Shown here piece after piece: positions 1 through 10,860 of a stretch of DNA of 34,070 nt. The first letter of the stretch is position 1, and each line of letters opens with the position of its first letter. Location of the stretch: positions 26,222-60,291 of the forward strand of contig NVUI01000013.1 in NCBI GenBank assembly GCA_002733105.1, read 5' to 3'. A program made the translations under genes and the position numbers. This DNA comes from Methylophaga sp. Its GTDB lineage: Bacteria; Pseudomonadota; Gammaproteobacteria; Nitrosococcales; Methylophagaceae. The notes under the pieces are model-generated. The model was not told the DNA's origin. It saw only the letters and a program-made list of their open reading frames with translations, and did not search any database.

Positions 1-1
1 A

Positions 2-202
2 CATGATGATTTTGATAGTACTGTTGTGAGTATTGTTCGAAAATATGCTGAAGATATTGGTGAGGGTGCCGTGACTACCAAACAAAGCTCTGGGGGCAAG
101 TTTACCTCTGTAACTGTGACTATCCGAGCGACGAGTAAATCTCAATTAGATTCGATCTATCAAGAATTGAGTAGTCATGAAGCCGTTAAATACGTTCTAT
201 AG
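2..202 (+). CDS. C-terminal part of YbeD/DUF493 family protein (truncated by window start)
   Basis: Open frame from position 2 (HDDFDSTVVSIVRKYAEDIGEGAVTTKQSSGGKFTSVTVTIRATSKSQLDSIYQELSSHEAVKYVL, stop TAG at 200-202); sits directly upstream of lipB, as in many gammaproteobacteria. Confidence 0.8.
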   Translation, partial: HDDFDSTVVSIVRKYAEDIGEGAVTTKQSSGGKFTSVTVTIRATSKSQLDSIYQELSSHEAVKYVL

Positions 203-211
203 TCGGTCTCT

Positions 212-823
212 GTGATAATAAAAGATTTAGGATTGGTAGATTATTTACCCACCTATGAGGCGATGCAGCAATTTACTGTACACCGTGATCAGCACACTGA
301 AGACGAGTTGTGGTTATTAGAGCATAAAGCGGTGTTTACTCAAGGATTGAATGGTAAAGATGAGCATATCTTCAACACTAATAATATTCCTGTCGTTAAC
401 ACAGACCGAGGTGGTCAAGTCACATACCATGGTCCCGGGCAATTGATTGCTTATACTCTAGTTGATTTGAAACGTCATGGCATCGGTGTTCGTCAAATGG
501 TGACATTATTGGAAAATAGCGTGATAGCATTACTCAATGATCTTGGTGTTGAGTCACAAGCTCGCGCTGATGCACCTGGCGTTTATGTGGGTGATCGAAA
601 GATTGCCTCTTTAGGATTAAAGGTAAAACGTGGCGCTTGTTATCACGGTGTTAGTTTAAATATTGATATGGATTTAACCCCATTTTCTTACATTAATCCT
701 TGTGGTTACCAAGGCTTGGAAATAATAGATTTAAAAGGTCTGGGTTGTGATGTGACGATGAGTCAGGTGAAACAACAGTTTGTTTCAGTATTCACCGAAC
801 AGATAAATCAAGGTAAAAAATGA
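212..823 (+). CDS. lipB: Octanoyl-[acyl-carrier-protein]:protein N-octanoyltransferase LipB
   Basis: GTG start; motifs [45 protein letters not shown]; overlaps lipA by ATGA. Confidence 0.96.
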   Translation: MIIKDLGLVDYLPTYEAMQQFTVHRDQHTEDELWLLEHKAVFTQGLNGKDEHIFNTNNIPVVNTDRGGQVTYHGPGQLIAYTLVDLKRHGIGVRQMVTLLENSVIALLNDLGVESQARADAPGVYVGDRKIASLGLKVKRGACYHGVSLNIDMDLTPFSYINPCGYQGLEIIDLKGLGCDVTMSQVKQQFVSVFTEQINQGKK

Positions 824-1776
824 CAGAAACAGTACAAATAAAGCGAGATGTGACAGCACTTAGGGGTGCATCAAAAGTGTCGCGGATCCCCATTAAAGTT
901 GAACCTAGTACGCCTAAACGCAAGCCAGAGTGGATCCGTGCAAAAGTACCGAATAGTCCAGAAGTCATCCGGTTAAAAAAGTTATTGCGTGAACATAAAT
1001 TACATTCTATTTGTGAAGAAGCGGCTTGCCCAAATTTAGGTGAATGTTTTACACATGGCACAGCCTCATTTTTGATTATGGGTAATATTTGCACGCGACG
1101 TTGTCCTTTCTGCGATGTGGCTCATGGTCGGCCTGATCCCTTGGATGAAAATGAGCCAGAACATTTAGCAAAAACAATTGCGGCAATGGGGTTAAAACAT
1201 GTCGTCGTGACCTCCGTTGACCGTGATGATCTTCGTGATGGGGGAGCCGCTCATTTTACCCAGTGTATTGATGAAATTCGCCGGCAATCACCAGGGACTA
1301 AGATTGAAATACTTGTCCCTGATTTTCGGGGCCGAATGGACTCTGCATTAGAGGTGATAATGAAGAGCCCACCGGATATTTTTAACCACAATTTAGAAAG
1401 TATTCCACGCTTATATAAGGCTGTTCGTCCAGGTTCAGATTATCAATGGTCACTTAATTTGATTAAAAAATTTCAACAATTACACCCAGGTATTCCAACT
1501 AAATCAGGTTTAATGCTAGGTTTAGGTGAAACAATGGAAGAAATACAACAAGTGATGCAAGATTTACGTGATCATGGTTGTCGTATGTTAACCTTAGGGC
1601 AATATTTACAGCCAAGCCGCCATCACTTAGCTGTAGAACGTTTTGTGACACCAGCAGAATTTGATCAGTTAGCTGAAATTGGTAAAAAAATGGGCTTTGA
1701 GCACGTGGCCAGTGGCCCAATGGTGAGATCGTCGTATCATGCTGACTTACAAGCTCAGGGTGAACACGTTTCATAA
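820..1776 (+). CDS. lipA: Lipoyl synthase LipA (radical SAM)
   Basis: [13 protein letters not shown] and [10 protein letters not shown] cysteine motifs; follows lipB. Confidence 0.97.
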   Translation: MTETVQIKRDVTALRGASKVSRIPIKVEPSTPKRKPEWIRAKVPNSPEVIRLKKLLREHKLHSICEEAACPNLGECFTHGTASFLIMGNICTRRCPFCDVAHGRPDPLDENEPEHLAKTIAAMGLKHVVVTSVDRDDLRDGGAAHFTQCIDEIRRQSPGTKIEILVPDFRGRMDSALEVIMKSPPDIFNHNLESIPRLYKAVRPGSDYQWSLNLIKKFQQLHPGIPTKSGLMLGLGETMEEIQQVMQDLRDHGCRMLTLGQYLQPSRHHLAVERFVTPAEFDQLAEIGKKMGFEHVASGPMVRSSYHADLQAQGEHVS

Positions 1777-1798
1777 GTAATTATTTGGAGATATTGTT

Positions 1799-3070
1799 AT
1801 GGCACTAAAACGTCGGAGCTTTATTAAGACTGCTGTTACCGCCGGTTCCATGGCAATGTTGCCAATAGTGTCTTTGACAAGCTGTACGGCAAAACCACAG
1901 CAACGCATAGTAATTATTGGCGGAGGGTTTTCGGGCGCTACGGCGGCAAAATATATCCGTATGTGGTCTCCTGACACTGAAGTCGTGATGATTGAACGTA
2001 ATGCCCAGTTTGTATCTTGTCCTCAGAGTAATTTAGTGCTTGGTGGCAGTCGTACTCTTGAGCAACTCACCCATGATTATGATAGCCTTACCAGTAAATA
2101 TGGTGTTAAAACAGTACGTGCTGAAGTGGTGGCCATTGATACTGAAAAACAAATTGTTAAATTACATGATGGTGTTGAAGTTAGTTACAATCGATTAGTC
2201 ATTGCTCCAGGTATTGAGCTGATTTATGACAATTTGCCTATGCTGGCAAATTATGAGGCACAGCAAAAAATTCCACACGCATGGAAAGCAGGACCTCAAA
2301 CTGAATTATTAAAACAACAGTTACATAGTATGAAGCAGGGTGGAACGATGGTGATGACAGTACCCGCCACGCCATTTCGATGTCCTCCTGGCCCTTATGA
2401 AAGGGCATGTCAAGTCGCCTTTTATTTAAAAAATAATAACCCGACTGCTAAGCTAGTCATATTAGATGCAAATGGTGATGTGGCATCCAAAAAAGCGTTA
2501 TTTAAAGCAGCATGGCAGCAATATTATTCAGATCTGATTGAATATGTTCCCAATAGTACAATTGAATCTATTGATATTGATAAGCTGACTGTAGATACCG
2601 AGTTTGATAGTTTTTCAGCTGATGTACTCAATGTTATCCCCCCACAAAAAGCGGGTAAAGTAGCAGAAATGGCTGGTGTCATTAATGTTGATAATCGCTG
2701 GTGTAAAGTAGATTTTTTAACCTATGAATCTACCGTAAAGAAAAATATCCATGTGATTGGTGATGCTGTTCATGCAAAACTACCTAAATCAGGACATATG
2801 GCTAATCAACAAGCAAAAATATGTGCTGCGGCGATAGCCTCATTATTAGCAGAGCAAGAACCAGAACAACAGCCGGTATTTAGTAATACTTGCTATAGCT
2901 TTGTTGATGATAAACAGGCAATGCATGTTGCTGCTATCTATCGTTACGATAAAGATAAAGGATCCATGATAGCTATGTCAGGTGGTGGCGTTTCAGCACA
3001 AGCAACACCACTTGAAGGTAGTTACGCAAATGCTTGGGCAAAAAATATTTGGGCAGATATTTTAGAATAA
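1799..3070 (+). CDS. FAD-dependent flavocytochrome c sulfide dehydrogenase-like flavoprotein (Tat signal)
   Basis: RRSFIKTA twin-arginine-like signal, LTSC lipobox-like segment, IVIIGGGFSGATAAKYIR Rossmann motif, FVSCPQSNLVLGG redox-Cys region typical of FCSD/FccB proteins. Confidence 0.85.
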   Translation: MALKRRSFIKTAVTAGSMAMLPIVSLTSCTAKPQQRIVIIGGGFSGATAAKYIRMWSPDTEVVMIERNAQFVSCPQSNLVLGGSRTLEQLTHDYDSLTSKYGVKTVRAEVVAIDTEKQIVKLHDGVEVSYNRLVIAPGIELIYDNLPMLANYEAQQKIPHAWKAGPQTELLKQQLHSMKQGGTMVMTVPATPFRCPPGPYERACQVAFYLKNNNPTAKLVILDANGDVASKKALFKAAWQQYYSDLIEYVPNSTIESIDIDKLTVDTEFDSFSADVLNVIPPQKAGKVAEMAGVINVDNRWCKVDFLTYESTVKKNIHVIGDAVHAKLPKSGHMANQQAKICAAAIASLLAEQEPEQQPVFSNTCYSFVDDKQAMHVAAIYRYDKDKGSMIAMSGGGVSAQATPLEGSYANAWAKNIWADILE

Positions 3071-3087
3071 CTAAGGATATTAAGAAT

Positions 3088-4785
3088 ATGCGCTTTAATG
3101 GACAAGAGTGTTTAGGCTATACCTTTGAAAAAAAATTATTATTGGCTGTGTCCGATCAGTTTCCCCTAAATGAGCAAGACTTGCTGGTTTGGTTGACGAC
3201 ATTACCCATGCTGAATGTGCAGAATGCCAGCAAGCAGCTACAAGAGTATTTAGTGGTGTTAAACCAAACTAATCTGGCCAATAAACAGCGATTAGTCATG
3301 CTAGAAACCCTGCGTCCTACAGTGGCTAACCTTATCGATATGTTTATTCGAAATTACAGTGGACGTGTGCCTGGATTAACTAGAGAAGGGCAAAATATTT
3401 ATGTGCTGGTTTCAGACTTAAATAAAAATATGGCTGAAGGCTATACCTTTTTGTTAAATGAAATAGCAAGTAGCGACCCCAATTGGTTATCACAAAAAAA
3501 ATATATAGTGTTGATTGAAAGGAGCCTATTTTATTTGACCGAATCACTGCATCTGACTTATTTGATGTATATGCCAAAACCAGCCAATATTTGGCGATTG
3601 ATTCACAACACATACCGTTATGCACGACAGTTTATGTTGCAGAAAATTTTGGTGGATGATCATATTGTTAGTGAAAGCGATAAGGTCACAATAGATTTTT
3701 TGTACAAGCGCATCATTTTACAATCAATGATATCTCCAGACAGCTTAAGAAGTGCCCAAATAAAAGCTATTTATCAAGGTTTATCGCCATGGCTAGATGA
3801 GATTTTAGTTGTCTCTCCTGAGTCTGCTAAAGCAATAGATAGTGTCTATTACATTAATTATTTGTCTGATAATGGACCAACGTCTCAACAAATGGCATCT
3901 GCGGAAGATGTAGATTCACTATGGTTAGTTGATAACAATCGCTTGATTGAACGAATTTGGCAATGGGAAGAAACAGGTGAAATTGAAAGTCTGAAAGGCT
4001 CGGTAGAGTTATCAAATGACTTGTTAATGTACTTGGTTAATGTTCTTGGTGTACGACCAAAATTTGAGAGAGATCGGGTTGAAATTTATGGCAATATCTC
4101 GGTGGTCATTGGTTTAACAAATATTGAGACAATCTTAGCTGAACAAGTTGTCAATACGGATATACAAGATGATGAGCCTGACAGTGGTGATAGCCAAAAC
4201 TGGGGTGTCAAAAATAATGATGATGTTTGGGATTTAATACAATATACATTACCTGAGGAAAAAGCGAAATCTGTGCCTGTTAGTCGAGAGCAAAGTGAAA
4301 TAAAAGATGAATTGATACATCATTGGCAATTTGTGAATAAAAGCCCACATGGCCTCGGCTTACTGTGTGAGTTATCAATAGATAATTTACTTGGGATTGG
4401 TCAATTACTTATATTTAAATATGAGCTCAAATCTCAAGATAAGCCATCTATTGAAAACGGGCCCCAGCGTTGGCTTTTAGGTACAGTGTGCTGGATGCGA
4501 GCCGCTCAAACCATCGGCGGTGTATATGCAGGCATTCAAATTCTAGGTGGCAATGTACGGATTGCTACCTTCTCGCAGCAAACTAATTCAAATGAAAAAC
4601 CAGAAATAGCTTTATTATTAAATAACCAGCAAACTGAACAAAAAACAGTATTACTCTCCAGAAATCACACTATTTCTGGAGGTGAACTGAATATAAAATA
4701 TCAGCATAAAACCTATAATATTCAACTAGATGATGTTGTATGGCAGAATGATGGGTTTTCCCTGATTCAGTATGAAAGAGAATAA
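3088..4785 (+). CDS. Large conserved protein, possibly PilZ/c-di-GMP-binding-like
   Basis: ORF 3034..4785; ATG at 3088 (MRFNGQECLG) is the more likely start because 3034 overlaps the upstream gene. Helical N-terminus with the LPMLNVQNASKQLQEYL...LNQT...RLVMLETLRP pattern and a beta-rich C-terminus. Confidence 0.55.
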   Translation: MRFNGQECLGYTFEKKLLLAVSDQFPLNEQDLLVWLTTLPMLNVQNASKQLQEYLVVLNQTNLANKQRLVMLETLRPTVANLIDMFIRNYSGRVPGLTREGQNIYVLVSDLNKNMAEGYTFLLNEIASSDPNWLSQKKYIVLIERSLFYLTESLHLTYLMYMPKPANIWRLIHNTYRYARQFMLQKILVDDHIVSESDKVTIDFLYKRIILQSMISPDSLRSAQIKAIYQGLSPWLDEILVVSPESAKAIDSVYYINYLSDNGPTSQQMASAEDVDSLWLVDNNRLIERIWQWEETGEIESLKGSVELSNDLLMYLVNVLGVRPKFERDRVEIYGNISVVIGLTNIETILAEQVVNTDIQDDEPDSGDSQNWGVKNNDDVWDLIQYTLPEEKAKSVPVSREQSEIKDELIHHWQFVNKSPHGLGLLCELSIDNLLGIGQLLIFKYELKSQDKPSIENGPQRWLLGTVCWMRAAQTIGGVYAGIQILGGNVRIATFSQQTNSNEKPEIALLLNNQQTEQKTVLLSRNHTISGGELNIKYQHKTYNIQLDDVVWQNDGFSLIQYERE

Positions 4786-4893
4786 AATCAATTGGTTATT
4801 ATTGATTAAGTGGCTAAAAAATAGGAAATATTTATATCTCAATATTGAAGTATAATCATTGTTTTTTGAAATTCTTCACGATTAAAATAAGAC

Positions 4894-6066
4894 ATGAGGT
4901 CAGCTATGAGTGATTTTTTACCAGGATTAGAAGGCATTGCCGCAACTAAATCAGCTATATCATTTATTGATGGTGAAAAAGGACTGCTGTCATATCGCGG
5001 TTATTCCTTACAAACTTTAGCAGAAAATAGTAGCTTTGAAGAAACAACATTATTATTGCTAGATGGTGAATTGCCCTCAGCTAAAGAGCTAGCAGGTTTT
5101 ACCAAAAAATTACGTGGACAATATCGTATTAAATATCATATTCGGGAAATGATGCACCATTTCCCTGCAACGGGTCATCCTATGGATATGTTGCAAACGG
5201 CTGTTTCGAGTCTAGGTATGTTTTATCCAGGTACAGAGTGTCTTACCGATGCAGAAGTTTGTGAAGATCTCAATTACGTTCGTAATATGACCGTCAATAT
5301 CATCGCATCAATGGCACCGCTGGTCGCCATGTGGGAACATATGCGAGCGGGTTATGACCCAATAGAGCCGCGCGAAGATTTATCAGTAGCTGAAAATTTA
5401 TTGTATATGTTTAATGGCCAAGAACCTGATCCATTAATGGCCAAAATAATGGATGTATGTTTGATCCTTCATGCAGAACACACTCTCAATGCTTCGACAT
5501 TTTCTGCATTAGTTTCAGGGTCGACATTAGCAACACCATATAGCGTTATTTCTGGTGCAATTGGCACCCTTTCAGGGCCACTACATGGTGGTGCAAATTC
5601 ACGTGTCGTTGATATGTTAAAAGAGATCGGTAGTGCCGATAATGCTGAGAAGTGGATAGATAATGCCTTAGCCAATAAAAACGTTATATGGGGTATGGGA
5701 CACCGTGAATATAAAGTAAAAGATCCTCGTGCTACTATCCTACATAAATTAGTAGCAGAGTTGATTGAGGATCGTGGAAGTAGTTTAGATACTACCTTTG
5801 AAACAGCAATGCGTGTTGAAGAAATTTGTGCGGATAGATTGGGTCATAAGGGTGTTTATCCTAATGTTGATTTCTATTCTGGTATTTTATATACCGAAAT
5901 GGGTATTCCAGCAGATCAATTTACTGCACTGTTTGCAGTGGCTCGATCAGCCGGTTGGTTGGCACATTGGCGTGAGCAAATCTCAAATAACCGTATTTAT
6001 CGGCCAACTCAAATTTATATTGGTCAAGATGAACGTGATTATATTCCGCTAGCAGATCGTGGCTAG
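4894..6066 (+). CDS. Citrate synthase / 2-methylcitrate synthase family
   Basis: GLEGIAATKSAISFIDGEKGLLSYRGY, LHAEHTLNASTF, GPLHGGAN, MGHREYKVKDPRA, NVDFYSG motifs. Start may be 4906 (MSDFLPGLEG). Confidence 0.93.
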   Translation: MRSAMSDFLPGLEGIAATKSAISFIDGEKGLLSYRGYSLQTLAENSSFEETTLLLLDGELPSAKELAGFTKKLRGQYRIKYHIREMMHHFPATGHPMDMLQTAVSSLGMFYPGTECLTDAEVCEDLNYVRNMTVNIIASMAPLVAMWEHMRAGYDPIEPREDLSVAENLLYMFNGQEPDPLMAKIMDVCLILHAEHTLNASTFSALVSGSTLATPYSVISGAIGTLSGPLHGGANSRVVDMLKEIGSADNAEKWIDNALANKNVIWGMGHREYKVKDPRATILHKLVAELIEDRGSSLDTTFETAMRVEEICADRLGHKGVYPNVDFYSGILYTEMGIPADQFTALFAVARSAGWLAHWREQISNNRIYRPTQIYIGQDERDYIPLADRG

Positions 6067-7070
6067 CTAATGATTGTTTTACTGGCTTCACCTTGTTGTT
6101 CTCGTACCAAGCGCGGCACAAGGTAGCCAGGCAAGATCTTTCTAAGTTGTTCAATCAATTGAATACCTTTTTGTTCAGACACTTCAAAGTGGCTGGCACC
6201 TGCTACACGGTCAAGTAAATGCAAATAATAAGGTATTACATTGACCTCACTCAATCGTTCACTTAATGAAGACAAACTGATGGCATCATCGTTTACACCT
6301 TTTAGTAAGACAGATTGATTGAGTAACAGGCAGTCTGCATGTCGTAAGTCGTCCAGTGCTTGTGCAACAGTGGGATCAATTTCATTAGCATGGTTAGTAT
6401 GTACAACCATAATAACTTTCAACCGAGTGTTTGAAATCCAATGGAGACATTGTTGGTCAATACGCTCTGGCAAAACAATGGGTAGTCTCGTATGGATACG
6501 TAAACGTTTAATGTGAGGGATCCTTTCCAGATCATTCACCATAGCTTCAAGTTTTCTATCTGTCAGTGCCAGTGGATCACCTCCACTTAAAATCACTTCT
6601 TTAACCGTAGCGTCGTCATGCAATGCAGATAATGTTTGTTGCCACTGACTTGCTAGTGGATTGCTATCACCATAGGGAAAATGGCGGCGAAAACAATAAC
6701 GACAGTGAATAGCACAAGCCCCTGTCGTCAGTAATAATGCTCGTCCATGATATTTTTGTAATATGCCTGGTGAGGTGACAGCTAAAGAATCACCGACGGG
6801 ATCAGCCACAAAACCTTTCACCGAATAACTTTCATCAATGAGAGGAAAAACCTGACGTAACAGAGGATCATCAGGATCGCCGTAGCGCATTTTATTGACA
6901 TAGCTTTGAGGAACACGAAGGGGAAATTGTTTGATAATACTGGCATCAACTGAGGTTAGTTTTTCAGACAAGCCTAACTGCGCCATTAGCTCTTTAGGAT
7001 CATTAATCGCATTGGCTAAAGCTATTTGCCAAGCTTGTTTTGTTACGAGTGGCTGAGTTTGCGGTATCAT
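6063..7070 (-). CDS. epmB: EF-P beta-lysylation protein EpmB (KamA-family radical SAM)
   Basis: TTGACAIHCRYCFRRHFPY, EVILSGGDPLALTD; divergent from efp. Confidence 0.94.
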   Translation of the reverse strand: MIPQTQPLVTKQAWQIALANAINDPKELMAQLGLSEKLTSVDASIIKQFPLRVPQSYVNKMRYGDPDDPLLRQVFPLIDESYSVKGFVADPVGDSLAVTSPGILQKYHGRALLLTTGACAIHCRYCFRRHFPYGDSNPLASQWQQTLSALHDDATVKEVILSGGDPLALTDRKLEAMVNDLERIPHIKRLRIHTRLPIVLPERIDQQCLHWISNTRLKVIMVVHTNHANEIDPTVAQALDDLRHADCLLLNQSVLLKGVNDDAISLSSLSERLSEVNVIPYYLHLLDRVAGASHFEVSEQKGIQLIEQLRKILPGYLVPRLVREQQGEASKTIIS

Positions 7071-7122
7071 ACTGAACCTGAATTATTTAAATTAACGATG
7101 ATCGTCCCCTAAAGAGGTTAGC

Positions 7123-7695
7123 ATGGCAAATATTAGTACAAATGAATTTAAATCCGGACTTAAATTTATGTTGGATGGTGACCCGTGCAGTATTATCGAA
7201 AATGAATTAGTAAAACCAGGTAAAGGCCAAGCTTTTAATCGTGTTAAATTTCGTAACCTAAAAACGGGTCGTGTGAATGAACGCACTTTCAAATCTGGTG
7301 ATAGCGTTGAAAGCGCAGATGTTATGGAAGTTGAGTTAGAATATTCGTACACAGATGGTGAATTTTGGTACTTTATGGATCCAGTGACATTTGAACAGCA
7401 TGCCGCAGATCTTAATGCGATTGAAGACTGTAAAAAATGGTTAAAAGAACAATATATCTATACGGTGACACAATGGAATGGCACTCCTTTATTAGTCACA
7501 GCACCTAACTTTGTAAACTTAACCGTTGCAGACACTGATCCCGGCTTGAAAGGGGATACATCAGGTGGTGGTGGAAAACCTGCAACATTAGAAACAGATG
7601 CTGTTGTGCGTGTTCCATTATTTATTACTATTGGCGAACTATTACGTATTGATACACGCAGTGGTGAATATGTAGAACGTGCAAAAAACAAATAG
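7123..7695 (+). CDS. efp: Elongation factor P
   Basis: [45 protein letters not shown] with the lysine loop PGKGQA; C-terminal [16 protein letters not shown]. Confidence 0.98.
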   Translation: MANISTNEFKSGLKFMLDGDPCSIIENELVKPGKGQAFNRVKFRNLKTGRVNERTFKSGDSVESADVMEVELEYSYTDGEFWYFMDPVTFEQHAADLNAIEDCKKWLKEQYIYTVTQWNGTPLLVTAPNFVNLTVADTDPGLKGDTSGGGGKPATLETDAVVRVPLFITIGELLRIDTRSGEYVERAKNK

Positions 7696-7698
7696 ATC

Positions 7699-8682
7699 AT
7701 GATGGTGGAAAACTGGCAACCTTTAGCTAATATAGTCACCTTAAAACAGCGGGCACAGTATTTAGCTGATATCCGCTGTTTTTTTGCTAAGCGTGAGGTA
7801 TTGGAAGTTGAAACACCGATATTGTCACCAGCGGCACCTACCGCTCCTTATTTGAATAGTTTTACCACTGACTATATACCGATAGGTAGTCAATCAAAAC
7901 AAACTCATTATCTGCAAACATCACCTGAGTTTGCTATGAAACGTCTTTTAGCAGCAGGTTCTGGCTCAATTTATCAAATAGCACGTGTTTTTAGAAATGG
8001 CGAACAAGGTAAGCTTCACTCACCAGAATTTACAATGCTAGAATGGTATCGACCTGAATTAACGTTAAATCAATTAATGGATGAGGTAAATGTACTGATC
8101 CAACAAGTATTTAACTTTAAGTCTATTTCACGACTAAGTTACCGTGGGCTATTTGAATTTTATCTTAAGTTTAATGTGTTTGATTGTGCTGATGATCAAA
8201 TTAAATATTGTGCCCAACAGCGTATTAAGGGTTTATCAGATGATTTACAACTTGATCGGGATGGTTGGCTAGAACTATTAATGAGCCATGTGATTGAACC
8301 AAGATTGGCTGCTATGAATATGCCAGTATTTGTTTACGACTTTCCAGCATCACAGGCACAATTAGCCCAAATTAAGCAAGATCAACAAGGGAATGATGTT
8401 GCTGATCGTTTTGAGCTTTATATTGAGGGGGTAGAGATAGCTAATGGCTATAATGAACTGTTAGATGCTAATGAACTACGTCAACGATTTGAAAGTGATA
8501 ATCAGCAACGGCGAGATCAGCAAAAACCTGAAATGCCTATAGACAACCATTTACTAGCAGCTATGGAATCAGGGTTACCAGCATGTTCAGGTGTCGCTTT
8601 AGGTTGGGATAGATTAATAATGTTAGCACTGAATAAGCCAGATATTAAATCTGTTCAGAGTTTTAGTTTTGAGCTGGCGTAA
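7699..8682 (+). CDS. epmA: EF-P lysine aminoacylase EpmA (class II LysRS-like)
   Basis: VETPILSPAAPTAPYLNSF, LQTSPEFAMKRLLAAGSGSIYQIARVFRNGE, HSPEFTMLEWYRP; follows efp by 3 nt. Confidence 0.96.
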   Translation: MMVENWQPLANIVTLKQRAQYLADIRCFFAKREVLEVETPILSPAAPTAPYLNSFTTDYIPIGSQSKQTHYLQTSPEFAMKRLLAAGSGSIYQIARVFRNGEQGKLHSPEFTMLEWYRPELTLNQLMDEVNVLIQQVFNFKSISRLSYRGLFEFYLKFNVFDCADDQIKYCAQQRIKGLSDDLQLDRDGWLELLMSHVIEPRLAAMNMPVFVYDFPASQAQLAQIKQDQQGNDVADRFELYIEGVEIANGYNELLDANELRQRFESDNQQRRDQQKPEMPIDNHLLAAMESGLPACSGVALGWDRLIMLALNKPDIKSVQSFSFELA

Positions 8683-9451
8683 CAGCTAAGGCTATGATTT
8701 TTTTCTTAAGCCGAAGATAAAGAGAATACATTCTTTGGAGATGCTTATTGCAAAGAATAATACGTTTGATGGGTGAGATTTGCTTATCACTAATAATATG
8801 TAGTTCTGAACTTAACATGTGGTAGTGACACCCAAGTCGATCCGCCAAGAGAGAAAGAGTGCGTGGTTGATAGAAGGTTATATGTTGCCCACTGCCAAAA
8901 GCATAGTACCACCAATCTTTTGATGGAATGGTATCTCTAAAAGTTAAGGTAGAAAAAATGATCGTTCTAGTACTATATTTCTCAAACATAGCTGAGATAA
9001 ATTGCAAAGGGTCCTCAATATGTTCTAGTACCTCAAAAGCGAGCAGTGCATCAGCTTTAAAATGAGCACTCGGCTCAAAAGTCTTCGCAAATAGATTTTG
9101 GCAATATTTATCAGTGGTATAAAATTCGAATCCTTTATCTCTCATTAACCTTGTTAGCAGGCCATATCCACCCGCTATATCTAATAATTTCCCATTTTCG
9201 ATAGAGAGACCTGTAAGAATAGTCTCTAATATACGGGCATTATTAATATTTCTACGTACAAGGCCTGTATCAGCATCTGCAATAGCGTCCTCGTAAGCTT
9301 CCTGTAGCCAATATGGACTTTCGGTTTTGAGTAAGCCACTTTTTTTACAATAGTAATATGTGACTTCGTATTTTCCTAAAATTGTCTCGGAGAAAACAGG
9401 AGCCATAGAATCACCTGATATGGGATTTTTCATATTCAATGTTATGTCCAT
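8663..9451 (-). CDS. Class I SAM-dependent methyltransferase (Methyltransf_23-like)
   Basis: KLLDIAGGYGLLTRLMRDKGFEFYTTD, ALLAFEVLEHIEDP; 3' end overlaps epmA convergently by 20 bp. Confidence 0.85.
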   Translation of the reverse strand: MDITLNMKNPISGDSMAPVFSETILGKYEVTYYYCKKSGLLKTESPYWLQEAYEDAIADADTGLVRRNINNARILETILTGLSIENGKLLDIAGGYGLLTRLMRDKGFEFYTTDKYCQNLFAKTFEPSAHFKADALLAFEVLEHIEDPLQFISAMFEKYSTRTIIFSTLTFRDTIPSKDWWYYAFGSGQHITFYQPRTLSLLADRLGCHYHMLSSELHIISDKQISPIKRIILCNKHLQRMYSLYLRLKKKIIALAVTPAQN

Positions 9452-9482
9452 ATTTTTTCTGAAACCTACTTAGAATCACAGG

Positions 9483-10457
9483 CTACTTAGCTTTATAGGA
9501 TGTATAAGCAACTTTTAATAAATCAGTATCATTATCTTTTGGCACCCAATTGAGTTCTTTTTCTCCCTTACTGACATCTAAAACACAGGTTTCATCCGCA
9601 ATTAAATATTGCTCTGGATCCATAATTGGCTTACCTATTCTATCCAAGAATGCTAGCGAAAGTTTGACTAATGATGCAGGTGTAGAGACTAAGAAAGATT
9701 TGCTATTGGCCTCATCCACTAAGCTTCTAAGAAGTTCTCGTACTGTAGGAGGGTTCAAAGAACCTAGATTGTATACTTCATTTGGAAAACCGGCTGTAAC
9801 AGCACAAAGACAAGCTTCAGCACAATCACTAACAGAGATAAATTGGTAATAATTTGAACCGTTGCCAATGAGAGGGACAGGTAAGTTAGCATCAATTAAT
9901 TTGAAGAGCTTTTCTAGAATGCCAAGACGGCCTGGGCCGATGATTAATCTAGGGCGGAAAATGGTAATGTTAATTCCTTTACCCCGATATTCTTCACATA
10001 GCAGTTCCGTTTGGTATTTGGCTTCTCCATAAGGGCCAATGGGCTTTCTAGGGTGGTCTTCAAAGCGAGGATTTGTTTGAGTATGGCCATAAACCATATC
10101 AGTTGTGTAGTAGACAAGCTTATCCAGCTTTCTTTGAAGCATAAAATTAAGTACATTTGTTGTACCAACATATAATGCTTGCCAGAAATAATCCTCTCGT
10201 TCACTTCTTTTTTTAATTGGTACCAATAATTCGGCAGCAAAGTGATACACAATATCATCTTGTTCAGTCACAATATTTTCGAATGTATCGGTCTGTTTGA
10301 CATCCATTTTAAGGTAGGTGACTTGGTTACTATCATAAATACCTGAGCTAGGTGTTTGCTTACGGTCACAGATAAGGATCTGCTCACCTTGGGCTGTGAG
10401 TTTTTTGGTTAATTCTGTACCTAGAAAACCATCACCACCAAAGATTATATGTTTCAT
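9483..10457 (-). CDS. NAD-dependent epimerase/dehydratase (extended SDR)
   Basis: IIFGGDGFLGTELTKKL nucleotide-binding motif, YGEAKYQTELL (YxxxK), FRPRLIIGPG. Confidence 0.88.
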   Translation of the reverse strand: MKHIIFGGDGFLGTELTKKLTAQGEQILICDRKQTPSSGIYDSNQVTYLKMDVKQTDTFENIVTEQDDIVYHFAAELLVPIKKRSEREDYFWQALYVGTTNVLNFMLQRKLDKLVYYTTDMVYGHTQTNPRFEDHPRKPIGPYGEAKYQTELLCEEYRGKGINITIFRPRLIIGPGRLGILEKLFKLIDANLPVPLIGNGSNYYQFISVSDCAEACLCAVTAGFPNEVYNLGSLNPPTVRELLRSLVDEANSKSFLVSTPASLVKLSLAFLDRIGKPIMDPEQYLIADETCVLDVSKGEKELNWVPKDNDTDLLKVAYTSYKAK

Positions 10458-10491
10458 TACTAAATGTTCCTTCTTTAAGTCAATGTGTAAT

Positions 10492-10860
10492 TTATGTGCG
10501 TGCCACTAAAGCGACACCTGCACTGATTAGTAGTACACCGGCTACTCGCCAGATCGTGACTGCTTCATCTAATGCAAAATGTCCGTAAATGGTAATTAAA
10601 ACAAATGATAAACCAAGAAAAGGGTAGGCAAAGCTAATTTCAACTCTTGATAAAACGACCAAATGGCAAGCCATACTGATCACCATCACAATTATCCCTC
10701 CAATGATGTACCAATTTAAGAGAACGTCAAGGGCGGAGGACATCAGTCCTGAAATGGTGAGATCAAATTTACCAATCGTTGTCATTCCTTTTTTTAGCAG
10801 GATTTGTGATAAAAAATTGGTGAGCACGGTAAATAATATTAATGGGATAAACTTGGTCAT
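10492..10860 (-). CDS. Small multidrug-resistance/EamA-type membrane transporter (possible polyprenyl-P-sugar flippase)
   Basis: Start MTKFIPLILFTVL at 10860 forms an ATGA overlap with the upstream gene; four hydrophobic segments; ISFAYPFLGLSFVLITIYGHFALDEAVTIWRVAGVLLISAGV resembles ArnE/ArnF/EmrE-type proteins. Confidence 0.75.
   Translation of the reverse strand: MTKFIPLILFTVLTNFLSQILLKKGMTTIGKFDLTISGLMSSALDVLLNWYIIGGIIVMVISMACHLVVLSRVEISFAYPFLGLSFVLITIYGHFALDEAVTIWRVAGVLLISAGVALVART

Noticed and set aside
792-1094. Minus-strand ORF (and others such as 1499..1774, 1771..1977, 3380..3625, 5469..5675, 5921..6154, 22461..22760, 23400..23738, 24427..24807)
   Set aside because: Antisense shadows of well-supported genes with low-complexity or non-protein-like translations.
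820-3070. lipA plus sulfide dehydrogenase as part of a lipoate-dependent sulfur-oxidation (sHdr) locus
   Set aside because: LipA and LipB are the canonical housekeeping pair and no hdr or lbpA genes are present.
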